From Flagellimonas myxillae (GTDB lineage Bacteria > Bacteroidota > Bacteroidia > Flavobacteriales > Flavobacteriaceae): a DNA stretch of 64,000 nucleotides. The notes below the pieces were generated by a model that was given only the letters and a program-made list of their open reading frames with translations, was not told the origin of the DNA and did no database searches. The position numbers and the translations under genes are program-made. Below are positions 44,778 to 53,080 of this stretch, in pieces. The first letter of the stretch is position 1; each line of letters starts with the position of its first letter. Location: NCBI RefSeq assembly GCF_023502235.1, contig NZ_JAMFLY010000001.1, forward strand, positions 496,001 through 560,000, in the 5' to 3' direction.

Positions 44778-45953
44778 TTAGTCTTTACCCTTTAGGGCTA
44801 TCTCATTTCCATTTTTCCATACCCTAACGATACTATAAACATTTTTGATGTTGGTAGTTGGGTCTCCTTCAATCAAAACTAAGTCGGCTGGAAATCCTTC
44901 CTTAACAAACCCTTTGTCTTTGAGGTTGAATGCCCTTGAAATATTTGATGTAGCAGACCTTAATGCATCAATTTCGCTAATCCCACTTTCTACAAATAGT
45001 TCCAATTCTTTAAATAGGTCAGAGCCATAATTAATATTGTGATTTGGTGGGTCTGTTCCTGCCAAGATTGGAATTCCGGCTCTATAGACTCTTAATAACT
45101 CCTGCTTCATTAAATCAATATTAACTTTTCTCCAATTCGATTCATCAGCTTTTTTCCATGCTAAAACAGTTGGAACAATGAATATCTTGCTTTCCTTTAA
45201 CAATTTTAAATCTTGTTGTGTTATTTCAGAAGAATCTCTGCTCCACAGATGGGCAAAACCATCAATTCCATAACTAGCCGCTTTAATAGCGTCTGAACGC
45301 CAGGTAATATGTGCAATAGAAACTATATTGTTCTTTTTAGTTTCTTCGATTGCTTTCTTAATCATTTCATCGGTTAACGTTGGGATTTTATAAGTAGAAT
45401 CACCTCTTTCTATTATAAGTTTTATAAAATCGGAACCTTCGTCAATTCTGTCGGATATGAATTTTGGAATATCTTCTACGTCCTTAATTAGTGGTACGGG
45501 CCCAAATTGAGAACCATGACCTCCTTGAACAGTTACGGTTGGTCCTGCAAAATAAAAATAAGCATGTTCTTTTGAGGTATTCCCTAAAATCTTTAGAGAG
45601 TCTGATCTTTTGGGTTGAGTGCTAAACAGGCCTAATAAGGTTAATACTCCTGATTGTACAGCTTCTTTAGTATGTTCTTTGTTAAATGCATGAACATGAG
45701 CATTTATAAAACCAGGTGTTAAAGTAAATCCTTTTCCATCAATAATGTTCTCTCCTTCAAATTCAGTAATATTTGTTTTAATAATTTCTTTAATCTTATT
45801 ACTGTCTACTAAAACAGTCGCATTTTCATAGAAACTCTCTCCGTCGAATAGTTTAACATTTTGAATAATAAAATCATACCCCGATATATCCCTTTTGGAT
45901 TCACAGCTTAAAATAATACTGGTTATCAGGAATAAAAAAAATAGTTTCTTCAT
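44778..45953 (-). CDS. Exported amidohydrolase (prolidase/imidazolonepropionase-like), array cassette
   Basis: 391 residues with a lipoprotein signal (SIILSC). It shows the amidohydrolase fold: the HxH metal pair in GFINAHVHAF, a later histidine in SIAHITWRSDA and the metal-binding aspartate in PILAGTDPPNHNI. The family removes acyl or peptide amides. The lysine that bridges the two metals is not obvious, so it may be single-metal. This is the only clearly enzymatic cassette in the array. It starts 14 bases from spacer C and ends 12 bases before spacer B. Confidence 0.85.
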   Translation of the reverse strand: MKKLFFLFLITSIILSCESKRDISGYDFIIQNVKLFDGESFYENATVLVDSNKIKEIIKTNITEFEGENIIDGKGFTLTPGFINAHVHAFNKEHTKEAVQSGVLTLLGLFSTQPKRSDSLKILGNTSKEHAYFYFAGPTVTVQGGHGSQFGPVPLIKDVEDIPKFISDRIDEGSDFIKLIIERGDSTYKIPTLTDEMIKKAIEETKKNNIVSIAHITWRSDAIKAASYGIDGFAHLWSRDSSEITQQDLKLLKESKIFIVPTVLAWKKADESNWRKVNIDLMKQELLRVYRAGIPILAGTDPPNHNINYGSDLFKELELFVESGISEIDALRSATSNISRAFNLKDKGFVKEGFPADLVLIEGDPTTNIKNVYSIVRVWKNGNEIALKGKD

Positions 45954-45967
45954 AATATGCTATTTAT

Positions 45968-46088
45968 CAAATTTGTGCTAACGGTCTCGTATAACCGACC
46001 GCCACGGGTTTTAAGTTTTGATTTTTCTATTAAGCACAAACTCTCTCAATTCCAGGAAGCCCCATCCATAAATTATTATACAACAAGC
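45968..46088 (-). repeat. Cassette spacer C
   Basis: In gene direction it opens with GCTTGTTGTATAATAATTTA and closes with CGAGACCGTTAGCACAAATT. The closing arm shares TACGAGACCGTTAGCACA with spacer A. The opening arm lies directly against the TAG of the upstream gene. The middle is AT-rich with no strong hairpin that I could find. Confidence 0.65.
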
Positions 46089-47275
46089 TATGCTTTCCCA
46101 ATCCAAGTGGCTTTGTGCCATAGTTTTTCCAAGGGGCCTTGTTTATAACGTTTAAACCATAGGTGATTAAGATACAATTGAAACATAAAAATGAATATTC
46201 CAACAAGTAAACTAGCTGCATAACCTAAATATGGAGAGAGGTGCAATCCGATTGGGAAAAATATAAATGCACCAATAATGGATTGTGTAACGTAGTTTGT
46301 AAGACTCATTTTACCATACACTTTTAGTTTAGCAACCTTTGTTTTAAAGGAACAATGGTAGTATGCCGTTATAAATGAGGACACAATAACTAGGGTAAAA
46401 GCCAGTTTTTGCCACATATCCAGCGCGGTACCGATACTCCTTTTAATAATTGCACTATCTACATTATCGTACCATTCAACTTTTAAAGGATACAATACTC
46501 CAAACAATAGAGACGAAACTATAAGTGTCTTTATCCAAAATTGGGTGTTTCCTTGTGAATTGACAAACAAGTTTTTTCTGCTAAGGAGAAACCCGAGCAA
46601 GAACAACCCAATGGTTTGAACAAAGCGTCCACCGCCAATAGCCCATAATAAGCTGGCTTTTTGTCCCGTAGTAACATTTTCAATTAAAAAAGTTTTCCAG
46701 CTACCGCTTTTAACCCCTTCTTGTACAATTTTATATAAACCGCCAATATTCAAATCCGGCAAGGTGTATGAATCATTAAAACGGCTGCTTACAAAATGAA
46801 ACAACTCGATAGGCTGTAAAAAGCAAATAGCAGCAATTATCAGTATTGCTTTGTCGCTCATTTTGCACACCAATACCAAGGCGAGCCCTGTAACCACAAA
46901 TAACATAAGTACGTCGCCTCCAGGAAAAAAAGCCGCATTAAGTGTTGCAAAAACACTCAAAAGTAGGAGCCTCCATATAAAACGCCCCCTGAAATCAAAT
47001 CCTTTATTCTGTTGATTCTTAAATTGAATGTAAAAGGTAAAGCCGAATAAAAGCGCAAAAATGGAATATCCTTTACCTGCTATAAGCGAAAAAATCACGT
47101 TAAACACTACGGAATCTAGAGCAACCAACCAGTCTGGTTGTACCATTTTATCAGGATAAACAGGGTAAATAAAATGCTCTAAACTGTGTATGATAACTAT
47201 TGCCATTACGGCTAAACCGCGCAGGGCATCAACAACTTCAACTCTGGGGATACTGGGAATTGTGGTTTCTTTCAT
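46088..47275 (-). CDS. DUF418 membrane protein (array cassette)
   Basis: 395 residues with about ten membrane segments. The N-terminal RVEVVDALRGLAVMAIVIIHSLEHF is the standard opening of the DUF418/acyltransferase-related family, and the C-terminal part ends in the typical YLNHLWFKRYKQGPLEKLWH segment. Several members are thought to be multispan membrane proteins related to acyltransferases; substrate unknown. Its gene is AT-rich like its neighbours. Start ATG 47273-47275, 11 bases after spacer D. Confidence 0.87.
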   Translation of the reverse strand: MKETTIPSIPRVEVVDALRGLAVMAIVIIHSLEHFIYPVYPDKMVQPDWLVALDSVVFNVIFSLIAGKGYSIFALLFGFTFYIQFKNQQNKGFDFRGRFIWRLLLLSVFATLNAAFFPGGDVLMLFVVTGLALVLVCKMSDKAILIIAAICFLQPIELFHFVSSRFNDSYTLPDLNIGGLYKIVQEGVKSGSWKTFLIENVTTGQKASLLWAIGGGRFVQTIGLFLLGFLLSRKNLFVNSQGNTQFWIKTLIVSSLLFGVLYPLKVEWYDNVDSAIIKRSIGTALDMWQKLAFTLVIVSSFITAYYHCSFKTKVAKLKVYGKMSLTNYVTQSIIGAFIFFPIGLHLSPYLGYAASLLVGIFIFMFQLYLNHLWFKRYKQGPLEKLWHKATWIGKA

Positions 47276-47286
47276 TCTCTGTTTTT

Positions 47287-47351
47287 ATGGGTGGTTATGG
47301 TCCGGCTATGTGTATTTCAGAGCAATTGTTTATAGCCGTTGTTACTTTGCG
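47287..47351 (-). repeat. Cassette spacer D (65 bases)
   Basis: GGCTAT (plus 47304-47309) and ATAGCC (plus 47332-47337) form an exact inverted pair in a 65-base spacer. In gene direction it begins GCAAAGTAACAACGGCTATA, then CAATTGCT, and ends with CCGGACCATAACC before the start codon. The block GGCTATAAACAATTGCT is nearly the same as in spacer F. Confidence 0.7.
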
Positions 47352-47354
47352 TTT

Positions 47355-47984
47355 TTATATGTTTTCAATTTGTTTCAACACTTTGTCAAGTCTTTTTACT
47401 TGCGATTCTTTTTCACATTCTGTTTTCCGTTCGTTGATTATTCTCTGATAAATCTCCTTATTCCTTTCGGTTATTGAAATAGCAGATTTCTCTATGTATT
47501 TTGGAAATTGTTTTATCGGACATTTCCATAGTTGGTTGGTCAACAAACTTTCAACTTTGTCTTGATATTCCGAATATTTATTAAGCTTCGCAAATATCTC
47601 GACGCCACAATCAATAGTAATAACCGAACCTTTATTTACCGTATCTGAAATCAGGTCCAATGACTCATACAGTTCCTTGCTTTTCAAATCTGCAATTGTC
47701 ATTAATGCAATCATTCCGCCCCAAACCAGTCTGTTGTTTTTATGGGATAAAAGTCCTAGGAATTCGGAATAATGGTCAGCTATCAATCCAGGTTTTATAT
47801 ATGCAGTTTCATAAAGTGTTTTTATGCAATCGGCTTGTATTTTTTTATCCTTGTTTTCTAGATGCTCAACAAGTTCTTTGATTGCATCCTTATTTTCAGT
47901 CTCCGCAATTTCTTTTGCTAAGGCAATATTTGCATCATTCCCTTTTTGCCCCAATACTGATGAAAGTTGATTAATTACGGTCAC
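47355..47984 (-). CDS. HEAT-like repeat protein (array cassette)
   Basis: 209 residues of helical pairs: NANIALAKEIAETENKDAIKELVEHLENKDKKIQADCIKTL and LLSHKNNRLVWGGMIALMTIADL suggest HEAT- or armadillo-like repeats in the first 120 residues, followed by a charged C-terminus. No enzyme motif is seen. The frame opens with GTG at 47982-47984. The lack of a signal peptide makes it cytoplasmic. HEAT proteins mediate contacts with other proteins or nucleic acids. Confidence 0.6.
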   Translation of the reverse strand: MTVINQLSSVLGQKGNDANIALAKEIAETENKDAIKELVEHLENKDKKIQADCIKTLYETAYIKPGLIADHYSEFLGLLSHKNNRLVWGGMIALMTIADLKSKELYESLDLISDTVNKGSVITIDCGVEIFAKLNKYSEYQDKVESLLTNQLWKCPIKQFPKYIEKSAISITERNKEIYQRIINERKTECEKESQVKRLDKVLKQIENI

Positions 47985-48010
47985 TGTTCCTTATTGGTTT
48001 TTCGGTTGGT

Positions 48011-48113
48011 GGTCAAATGCAGTACGATGGTTTGGCTATTATTTAGGGCGGTGTTGGAAATCTTAGGATTTCCAGCCGTAGTAAATCCAGCCGTTAGTTG
48101 TTTTGTAGTTTCA
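48011..48113 (-). repeat. Cassette spacer E with central hairpin
   Basis: A 103-base spacer. Its centre is a perfect 7-base stem, GGAAATC (48056-48062) with GATTTCC (48067-48073) and a 4-base loop. The outer arms are weak, with TTTGGCTAT (plus 48031-48039) and CCAGCCGTTAG (plus 48087-48097) recalling the shared pattern. It closes, in gene direction, with GTACTGCATTTGACC. Confidence 0.65.
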
Positions 48114-48129
48114 AGTTAACGAAAAGCAG

Positions 48130-48690
48130 CTATAAATTATAGCCCTTCTTGTCCAAAATCTCAAGTTTAATGAACTTTCCATCTTTCCAGTATATTTTTT
48201 TCATGTCATTCTTCCGTGTGAGAACCATGTATCCCTGTCTAAGTCCATTTTCGTCGTCAAATCCAGTTGTATCATTTTCATACACAAAATATCTTTTTTC
48301 GTAAGGACGTACTTTGGGTAAGTCCGTTCGTAATTCTCTTTTGTTTACAAAGAATTTGGTTTTTGAATCAAAAACAGAATTAAATCGAACAACAAAGTCA
48401 TAGGCACAGATACATTCACATTCCACACCATCTTCTTCAAGTTCCATTTTTACAATGTTTTCTATTAAGGTGCTTTTAATTCTAAAGTCCACGCAACAAG
48501 TTGCTGAAGTCGAAAAATGGATAATCCTTGTCCCATTCGATATAGAGTCCTTGGTAAGTATTGTGTTAAGGCGATAAGCATCCGAGTTTTCATCGCATAG
48601 AACACTTAGGATTTCTGATTCAATATGCGATTCCTGTCCAAATGCCAGATTGGAAAGGGTAAGCAGAAATATTACAATCAGTTTATTCAT
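48130..48690 (-). CDS. Hypothetical exported protein (array cassette)
   Basis: 186 residues with an N-terminal signal (LIVIFLLTLSNLAFGQ). The mature part has four closely spaced cysteines, SATCCVDFRI and ECECICAYDFVVRF, which could form disulfides or bind a metal, followed by a strand with YMVLTRKNDMKKIYWKDGKF. I recognise no family. Since the spacer F element ends on the base next to its ATG, the ribosome-binding region must come from the spacer itself. Confidence 0.65.
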   Translation of the reverse strand: MNKLIVIFLLTLSNLAFGQESHIESEILSVLCDENSDAYRLNTILTKDSISNGTRIIHFSTSATCCVDFRIKSTLIENIVKMELEEDGVECECICAYDFVVRFNSVFDSKTKFFVNKRELRTDLPKVRPYEKRYFVYENDTTGFDDENGLRQGYMVLTRKNDMKKIYWKDGKFIKLEILDKKGYNL

Positions 48691-48835
48691 CTAAAATGTA
48701 CTACAACGGTTCGGATATGAGTAGTTGCGTGATTTAGCACGAAATTTCGCAAGTACACACCAAACTGAAAATCCGCGAGGATTTTCAGAAGTAGACGAGA
48801 ACCAGCAATTGCTTATAGCCATTGTTGTGGTGTTG
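48691..48835 (-). repeat. Cassette spacer F with 10-base central hairpin
   Basis: A 145-base spacer with the clearest pattern. In gene direction it opens with CACCACAACAATGGCTATAA, then GCAATTGCTGG, and closes with CATATCCGAACCGTTGTAGT. The centre is a perfect 10-base hairpin CTGAAAATCC / GGATTTTCAG with a GCGA loop (48765-48788). The long-range arms (plus 48702-48716 with 48814-48834) pair imperfectly. Confidence 0.8.
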
Positions 48836-48839
48836 TTTT

Positions 48840-49814
48840 TTATTTTTTATCCCAATAATCACCATTTTTTATCTTTTCAGATACTGATTTGATGAATTGG
48901 TTATATTTTCCAATTGGTTCAAATTTCAATAACTCGGGATTTTCAGTCAACCATTTTTCGATAATTCCAGAAGTCCAAACTTCAGGCAACTTTTCATTAT
49001 CCAAATAATTTGACATAAAAGCAAACTCATTTACCATAGTCAGTTTATCAAAATCATATTCCGATTTGTCCGTTGGGAAATGTTCAATAATATATGATTG
49101 ATGATAACACTTTAAATGTTCCGCATAAAGTTTTGCGAAAACCAAAGTCACATTTTGTTTGTGAGCAGTTTTATCAATCGTTCTTAATTCTTTAAATGCT
49201 TTAATGATGTCAGTTGGAATTGAGTCCAAATTCTCCGAACGATTTGGCGAGAAGTTTTCTGCAAATTCAGTGACGATTTTATTGTAATCTTGTTTTTCGG
49301 TCTTGATATCTGATTCGGAATTCGTTTCTATTCTTTCAGTATTTTGACCTTCAGATACTTTTTCTTCTACTGTACTAGTTTCTGTAATCGTGAAAACATT
49401 GTAAATAAAAATTCCAACAACTATTGTGGTAGTTATTATTGCCAATAATGAATAGAGGTTAGTTTTATTTATACTAATTCCGTGTTTTTTTATTTCTTCC
49501 TTAGTTTTCTTTCTTACGTTCGCCTCAAACCTGCTTTTTTCCATCATTCGATATTCTATAAATAGAAGAATAGCGAGGTTGATTAAAGGAATTATTATTC
49601 CATAAATTGAGAACGAGTCATAAATTTGTGATAGGGCAAAGTAACCTCCAATTAGAATATTATTGAAAGTAAATAGTTTATCGTGAATTCTGTCGAAATA
49701 TTTTAAAATATTCTGAACGCCTTCGATTTCAGTCCGCTTAAAATTTTCGTCAATTTCATCTAATTCTTTGTCGGTCATTAAACCGTGTTTTTCCCAATCA
49801 AATTCTTCTTCCAT
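48840..49814 (-). CDS. Hypothetical membrane protein (array cassette)
   Basis: 324 residues. An acidic soluble head of about 45 residues is followed by membrane segments at about 50-66, 70-88 and 121-143 (SLLAIITTTIVVGIFIYNVF), then a soluble C-terminal domain of about 170 residues rich in helices (ELRTIDKTAHKQNVTLVFAKLYAEHLKCYHQS). I recognise no family. The gene is among the most AT-rich in the window (15 of 60 bases are G or C in the sample 49381-49440). It is the first cassette in transcription order. Confidence 0.7.
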   Translation of the reverse strand: MEEEFDWEKHGLMTDKELDEIDENFKRTEIEGVQNILKYFDRIHDKLFTFNNILIGGYFALSQIYDSFSIYGIIIPLINLAILLFIEYRMMEKSRFEANVRKKTKEEIKKHGISINKTNLYSLLAIITTTIVVGIFIYNVFTITETSTVEEKVSEGQNTERIETNSESDIKTEKQDYNKIVTEFAENFSPNRSENLDSIPTDIIKAFKELRTIDKTAHKQNVTLVFAKLYAEHLKCYHQSYIIEHFPTDKSEYDFDKLTMVNEFAFMSNYLDNEKLPEVWTSGIIEKWLTENPELLKFEPIGKYNQFIKSVSEKIKNGDYWDKK

Positions 49815-49821
49815 TATTTTT

Positions 49822-49850
49822 TGTCAAATGCACCACAACTCGTTTATATC
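49822..49850 (-). repeat. Terminal half of a cassette spacer (array edge)
   Basis: In gene direction GATATAAACGAGTTGTGGTG then CATTTGAC, the same closing sequence as spacers B and F, but with no opening half beyond it. It lies 7 bases before the start of the first cassette gene, so the array ends here on the 5' side. Confidence 0.7.
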
Positions 49851-49969
49851 CCCAATTTACCTCATTTTATATGGATAACCTTCCTTTATAGGCGGATAAA
49901 ACCTACTTTTTTAAGCACTTGCCATATATGGCATTAAACGGTCTTGGGATTTCTTCTTTCTTTGGCCTT

Positions 49970-50264
<295 letters not shown>

Positions 50265-50496
50265 GAGTTTGAGCTTGAGCTTTGAACTTGATCTTCAACC
50301 CTGGTCATTGGACTTTGTTGCTCCCTGTTTAATGCTAAATTCTGAATTCTGAATTTTGGATTGTTCGATTTCAAACCCCAAATCCCAAATCTCACTTCCT
50401 ACTTTCGACATTTGACTTTGAAACTTGACCGTAAAAGTTGGCCGTTACCTTAAGACACATTAGCAATGTGCTGCGCCCAAAAAGAATAAGCACGTT

Positions 50497-51195
50497 TTAT
50501 GCGGGAACGGGTTCTTTAAGTGTTCGGCCTTTGATCAGCAGCCAGAACATAAACACCAACTCCCCAAAAAAGGTAAAGAACAGCATATCCAAATTGGTTT
50601 CCGGGCTAAAGAAGGCGCCCAAGGTGTGGATCACATACCCCAAGCCTGCAATCAACAATAGAATTGCGAAAATTTTTGGTACATAAGTGGCCTTAAAGAC
50701 CAGTATGCCCAACAATACCAAATACACCCCAAAAATGACCAGCCCGAAGGACCATTCCAATCTAAAGGCATCCACATAATACTGCATGGATTCGGCCACT
50801 TGTGCATTTGTTCCTGTAGAGTAGGTATGCACTAGGGTCAGTATTTTTATCAGATTGGTCAGCGCTACCAGATACATAGCGGTATAGATCAACCTAAACC
50901 ATGCCACTAGTAGGGAGAAGTAGCGTTGCGCGGGTTTTAAAAAAAGATAGAGCGCCCAGGCCACCACAATATCGCAGAGCAGGGTGATCAAATGCAGAAA
51001 AATGCTGGTGGTAAACAGCAGTTTTTCATTACTGATGTTTTTAGCGGTGGTCATGGCATCACTCGCAATAAGCTTGGGAAAAATATAGAATTCCGCAAAA
51101 GGAACGGTAAGGGTCATAAGCAAAAGGCCCAATCCGGCAATTAAGGCGGCTTTGCCCAAAGTAAGTGTATTTTCGGTGGTAGTTGTAGTGGTCAT
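50497..51195 (-). CDS. DUF4386 membrane protein
   Basis: 232 residues with six or seven membrane segments (for example LGKAALIAGLGLLLMTLTVPFAEF, FLHLITLLCDIVVAWALYLFL and WSFGLVIFGVYLVLLGILVF). The family signature is spread over SFGLVIFGVYLVLLG and IPKIFAILLLIAGLGYVIHTL-type blocks. It is probably a stress-response or unknown transporter-like protein; no substrate can be named. It lies in the reverse direction to the small gene and 54 bases from hipA's end. Confidence 0.82.
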   Translation of the reverse strand: MTTTTTTENTLTLGKAALIAGLGLLLMTLTVPFAEFYIFPKLIASDAMTTAKNISNEKLLFTTSIFLHLITLLCDIVVAWALYLFLKPAQRYFSLLVAWFRLIYTAMYLVALTNLIKILTLVHTYSTGTNAQVAESMQYYVDAFRLEWSFGLVIFGVYLVLLGILVFKATYVPKIFAILLLIAGLGYVIHTLGAFFSPETNLDMLFFTFFGELVFMFWLLIKGRTLKEPVPA

Positions 51196-51249
51196 GTCGT
51201 CCAGTTTTTATCTAAGACTGATCACCACGCATTTTGTTACCAAGCTGCT

Positions 51250-52551
51250 TCAAAAGGTGTTCAGGTTGTTGTGGATTCTCTCCGTCAAATCTTTTCGTAC
51301 TTGCGCCTGTTTGGCATAGGTTTTCCAGGTTTTTACCACTGCATTGATTTCCTCTAGGATGTTCTTGCCTTTTTTAAGATTGTTGTCCTTGGCAATGGTC
51401 ATCAAATCCTCCTTGCCGATGTTTAGTCGTTTCCCATTCACGCTCAAGGTCTGTTTGTTTACCCAATGGTTGGTGGGGTCATGGGAAAAGCAGAGGTCAT
51501 AGGCAGGGGCCAGTCGCCAGTCGCCATCTTTTTTTAGGATAAAGGAAAAATTCTTGGTGTGGTCGTCATAGTTGGTGGCCAGTACGTTAAGGGCCATCCT
51601 TCGGAACATTTGCTCCGCCTCGGGGTAGGTCAACCGCAGTATGCGCATCGTTTGGAACAGCTGTTCATAGCTGTAGCCGTACATATCATTAAAATCGTAG
51701 TGCTGTATCCCGCAAAGCGATTGAATATGGTGACGGGTATTTTCCTCACGATCAAAACGCTGGGTCATAAAATGGGCCCTTCCGTTTTCTTCCAACAATT
51801 GGCATTCGCTCATGTCAATTCCGCAATCCTGAGCCATAAGATAATAGGCATATTCTACGCGCCCCCATCCCGAGCTTTCCCCAAACTGGTCCCCACTGAC
51901 CCCATCCAGTTTAAGCAGCCAATGCTCAAACCCTTTGGGCACATTGCCCTGTCCGGAGCGTACTTCCTTGGTCTTTGGGTTATAGGCAATTACCGCCTTG
52001 GGGCGGGCACCTCCGGCTGAGGTTCCAATTTTAAGGATGTCCATCATGGCCTTTTCGTCATCCTTGTTCAATTGGGTCAGGAAGGTTTCGCGCTCGTTCA
52101 GCATTTTCTGGGCTACTTCCACTAGACCGTCCAGTTCCAGGGCGTAGGTATAGGCCGCTGTTTTTATCCGGGCGGGTTCAAATTCCAGTGCGCCCATACC
52201 CCTAGAGCCGATAAAACATAGCTTCTCCACGGGGTTCATGCTGTTCTCGGGTCGTCCTTGTTGGGTTAACCAGATATTGATCAGCTTGTTTCCGTATTTG
52301 TCCGGTAGGGCATCGGATAATAGACCGGACAAACCTTTGAAAGCATCTTCGGTCTCGCCCCTTGCTTTGCGCAATTCGGGAAAGCTATAGATACGGGAGC
52401 CTTGGTCCAAGGGCATTTTAATAGGGGACAGGTCCCAGCCATTTTGGGCAAATTTGGGGTCGTACTGGAAATAGCCCAGTTGTTGCGATTCATCCCAGCG
52501 AATGGCGCCAACCAGTTCCCCCCATATTTTTACCTCGGCTACATCTACCAT
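51250..52551 (-). CDS. hipA: HipA-family serine/threonine kinase toxin
   Basis: 433 residues of the HipA kinase fold. The N-terminal subdomain (about 1-120) contains SGLLSDALPDKYGNKLINIW. The ATP-binding loop with GTSAGGARPKAVI (176-188) contains S178, which by position corresponds to the self-phosphorylated serine of E. coli HipA (inference). Catalytic NYDDHTKNFSF lies at 327-337 and LAPAYDLCFS at 347-356, so the enzyme looks active. HipA toxins phosphorylate a glutamyl-tRNA synthetase and halt growth. It overlaps hipB by 7 bases, so the two are translated together. Confidence 0.92.
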   Translation of the reverse strand: MVDVAEVKIWGELVGAIRWDESQQLGYFQYDPKFAQNGWDLSPIKMPLDQGSRIYSFPELRKARGETEDAFKGLSGLLSDALPDKYGNKLINIWLTQQGRPENSMNPVEKLCFIGSRGMGALEFEPARIKTAAYTYALELDGLVEVAQKMLNERETFLTQLNKDDEKAMMDILKIGTSAGGARPKAVIAYNPKTKEVRSGQGNVPKGFEHWLLKLDGVSGDQFGESSGWGRVEYAYYLMAQDCGIDMSECQLLEENGRAHFMTQRFDREENTRHHIQSLCGIQHYDFNDMYGYSYEQLFQTMRILRLTYPEAEQMFRRMALNVLATNYDDHTKNFSFILKKDGDWRLAPAYDLCFSHDPTNHWVNKQTLSVNGKRLNIGKEDLMTIAKDNNLKKGKNILEEINAVVKTWKTYAKQAQVRKDLTERIHNNLNTF

Positions 52552-52898
52552 CCTAAATCTTCTTTGTTGGGTTTAGGATTGGATTTGCCACTGGCCCTTT
52601 GTCTTTGCTGTTTTTTGAGTTTGGCATACGCCAGAGGGCTTATTTCTTCGGAAACTTGGAAGGTATCCAGAACATAAAGACTATTTAGAGCCCTAAGAAT
52701 TTGGATTAGGCTCATTAAGGTAACGGGCTCACCATTCTCTATTTTGCTGATGGTCCATCGGTTTAAACCTGCTTTTTCTGCCAATTGGGCCTGCGAGGTA
52801 TCTTGTTGCAAACGCAAACGCTTTATGTAACGCCCTAATTGTTCCACTATGGCAGCATCTGTCATGTGATTCCAATTGATGTTGGTATTAACCATCAT
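52545..52898 (-). CDS. hipB: HipB-type antitoxin with HTH domain
   Basis: A 117-residue antitoxin with an XRE helix-turn-helix (about 33-85): SQAQLAEKAGLNRWTISKIENG is the recognition part. The C-terminal tail is basic and lysine/glutamine-rich (KLKKQQRQRASGKS). It should bind HipA and also the operators upstream. The ATG at 52896-52898 is used here (MMVNTNINWNHMTDAA); the ATG at 52863-52865 (MTDAAIVEQLG) is equally possible and would keep operator 1 out of the coding region. The overlap with hipA is 7 bases. Confidence 0.88.
   Translation of the reverse strand: MMVNTNINWNHMTDAAIVEQLGRYIKRLRLQQDTSQAQLAEKAGLNRWTISKIENGEPVTLMSLIQILRALNSLYVLDTFQVSEEISPLAYAKLKKQQRQRASGKSNPKPNKEDLGW
52879..52898. 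promoter_or_regulatory. Operator-like palindrome 1 of hipBA
   Basis: ATGTTGGTATTAACCATCAT, an imperfect palindrome with a TTGGT...ACCA core. It covers the first codons of hipB if the upper ATG is used. Confidence 0.65.
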
Positions 52899-52920
52899 TA
52901 TCTGATTAAATTAATATTAA

Positions 52921-52938
52921 TGTGTGGATTTACCAACA
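52921..52938. promoter_or_regulatory. Degenerate operator-like site of hipBA
   Basis: TGTGTGGATTTACCAACA, with one good half (ACCAACA) and one poor half. Its centre is 41 bases from the centre of operator 1. It overlaps the TATATTTG box (minus strand, 52944-52937) that is the best candidate for the hipB -7 element, so binding here would block transcription. Confidence 0.45.
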
Positions 52939-52944
52939 AATATA
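52937..52944 (-). promoter_or_regulatory. Candidate hipBA promoter -7 box
   Basis: Minus-strand TATATTTG, an exact TAnnTTTG match, would start the hipBA mRNA near 52931. I see no TTG box at the right distance upstream. Confidence 0.4.
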
Positions 52945-52973
52945 TGCATAATTTTATGAATATTAAAATAATA

Positions 52974-52993
52974 ATGTTAGTTAATACCATCAT
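52974..52993. promoter_or_regulatory. Operator-like palindrome 2 of hipBA
   Basis: ATGTTAGTTAATACCATCAT, matching operator 1 in most positions. It lies upstream of the candidate promoter. Confidence 0.6.
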
Positions 52994-53014
52994 TAATGCT
53001 TAAAAAAGTATTTA

Positions 53015-53034
53015 ATGTTGGTAAAAACCATCAA
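53015..53034. promoter_or_regulatory. Operator-like palindrome 3 of hipBA
   Basis: ATGTTGGTAAAAACCATCAA, with TTGGT and ACCA arms. Its centre is 41 bases from that of palindrome 2, the same spacing as operator 1 and the degenerate site. Confidence 0.6.
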
Positions 53035-53080
53035 GTAATGATAGAAAAGAATGGTTTTGTAAAAAAATAAAGTAAAAGTG

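Noticed and set aside
43266..49850. A classical integron with attC sites
   Set aside because: The arms do not fit the GTTRRRY/RYYYAAC core and no integrase is in the window, so I report an attC-like array and not an integron.
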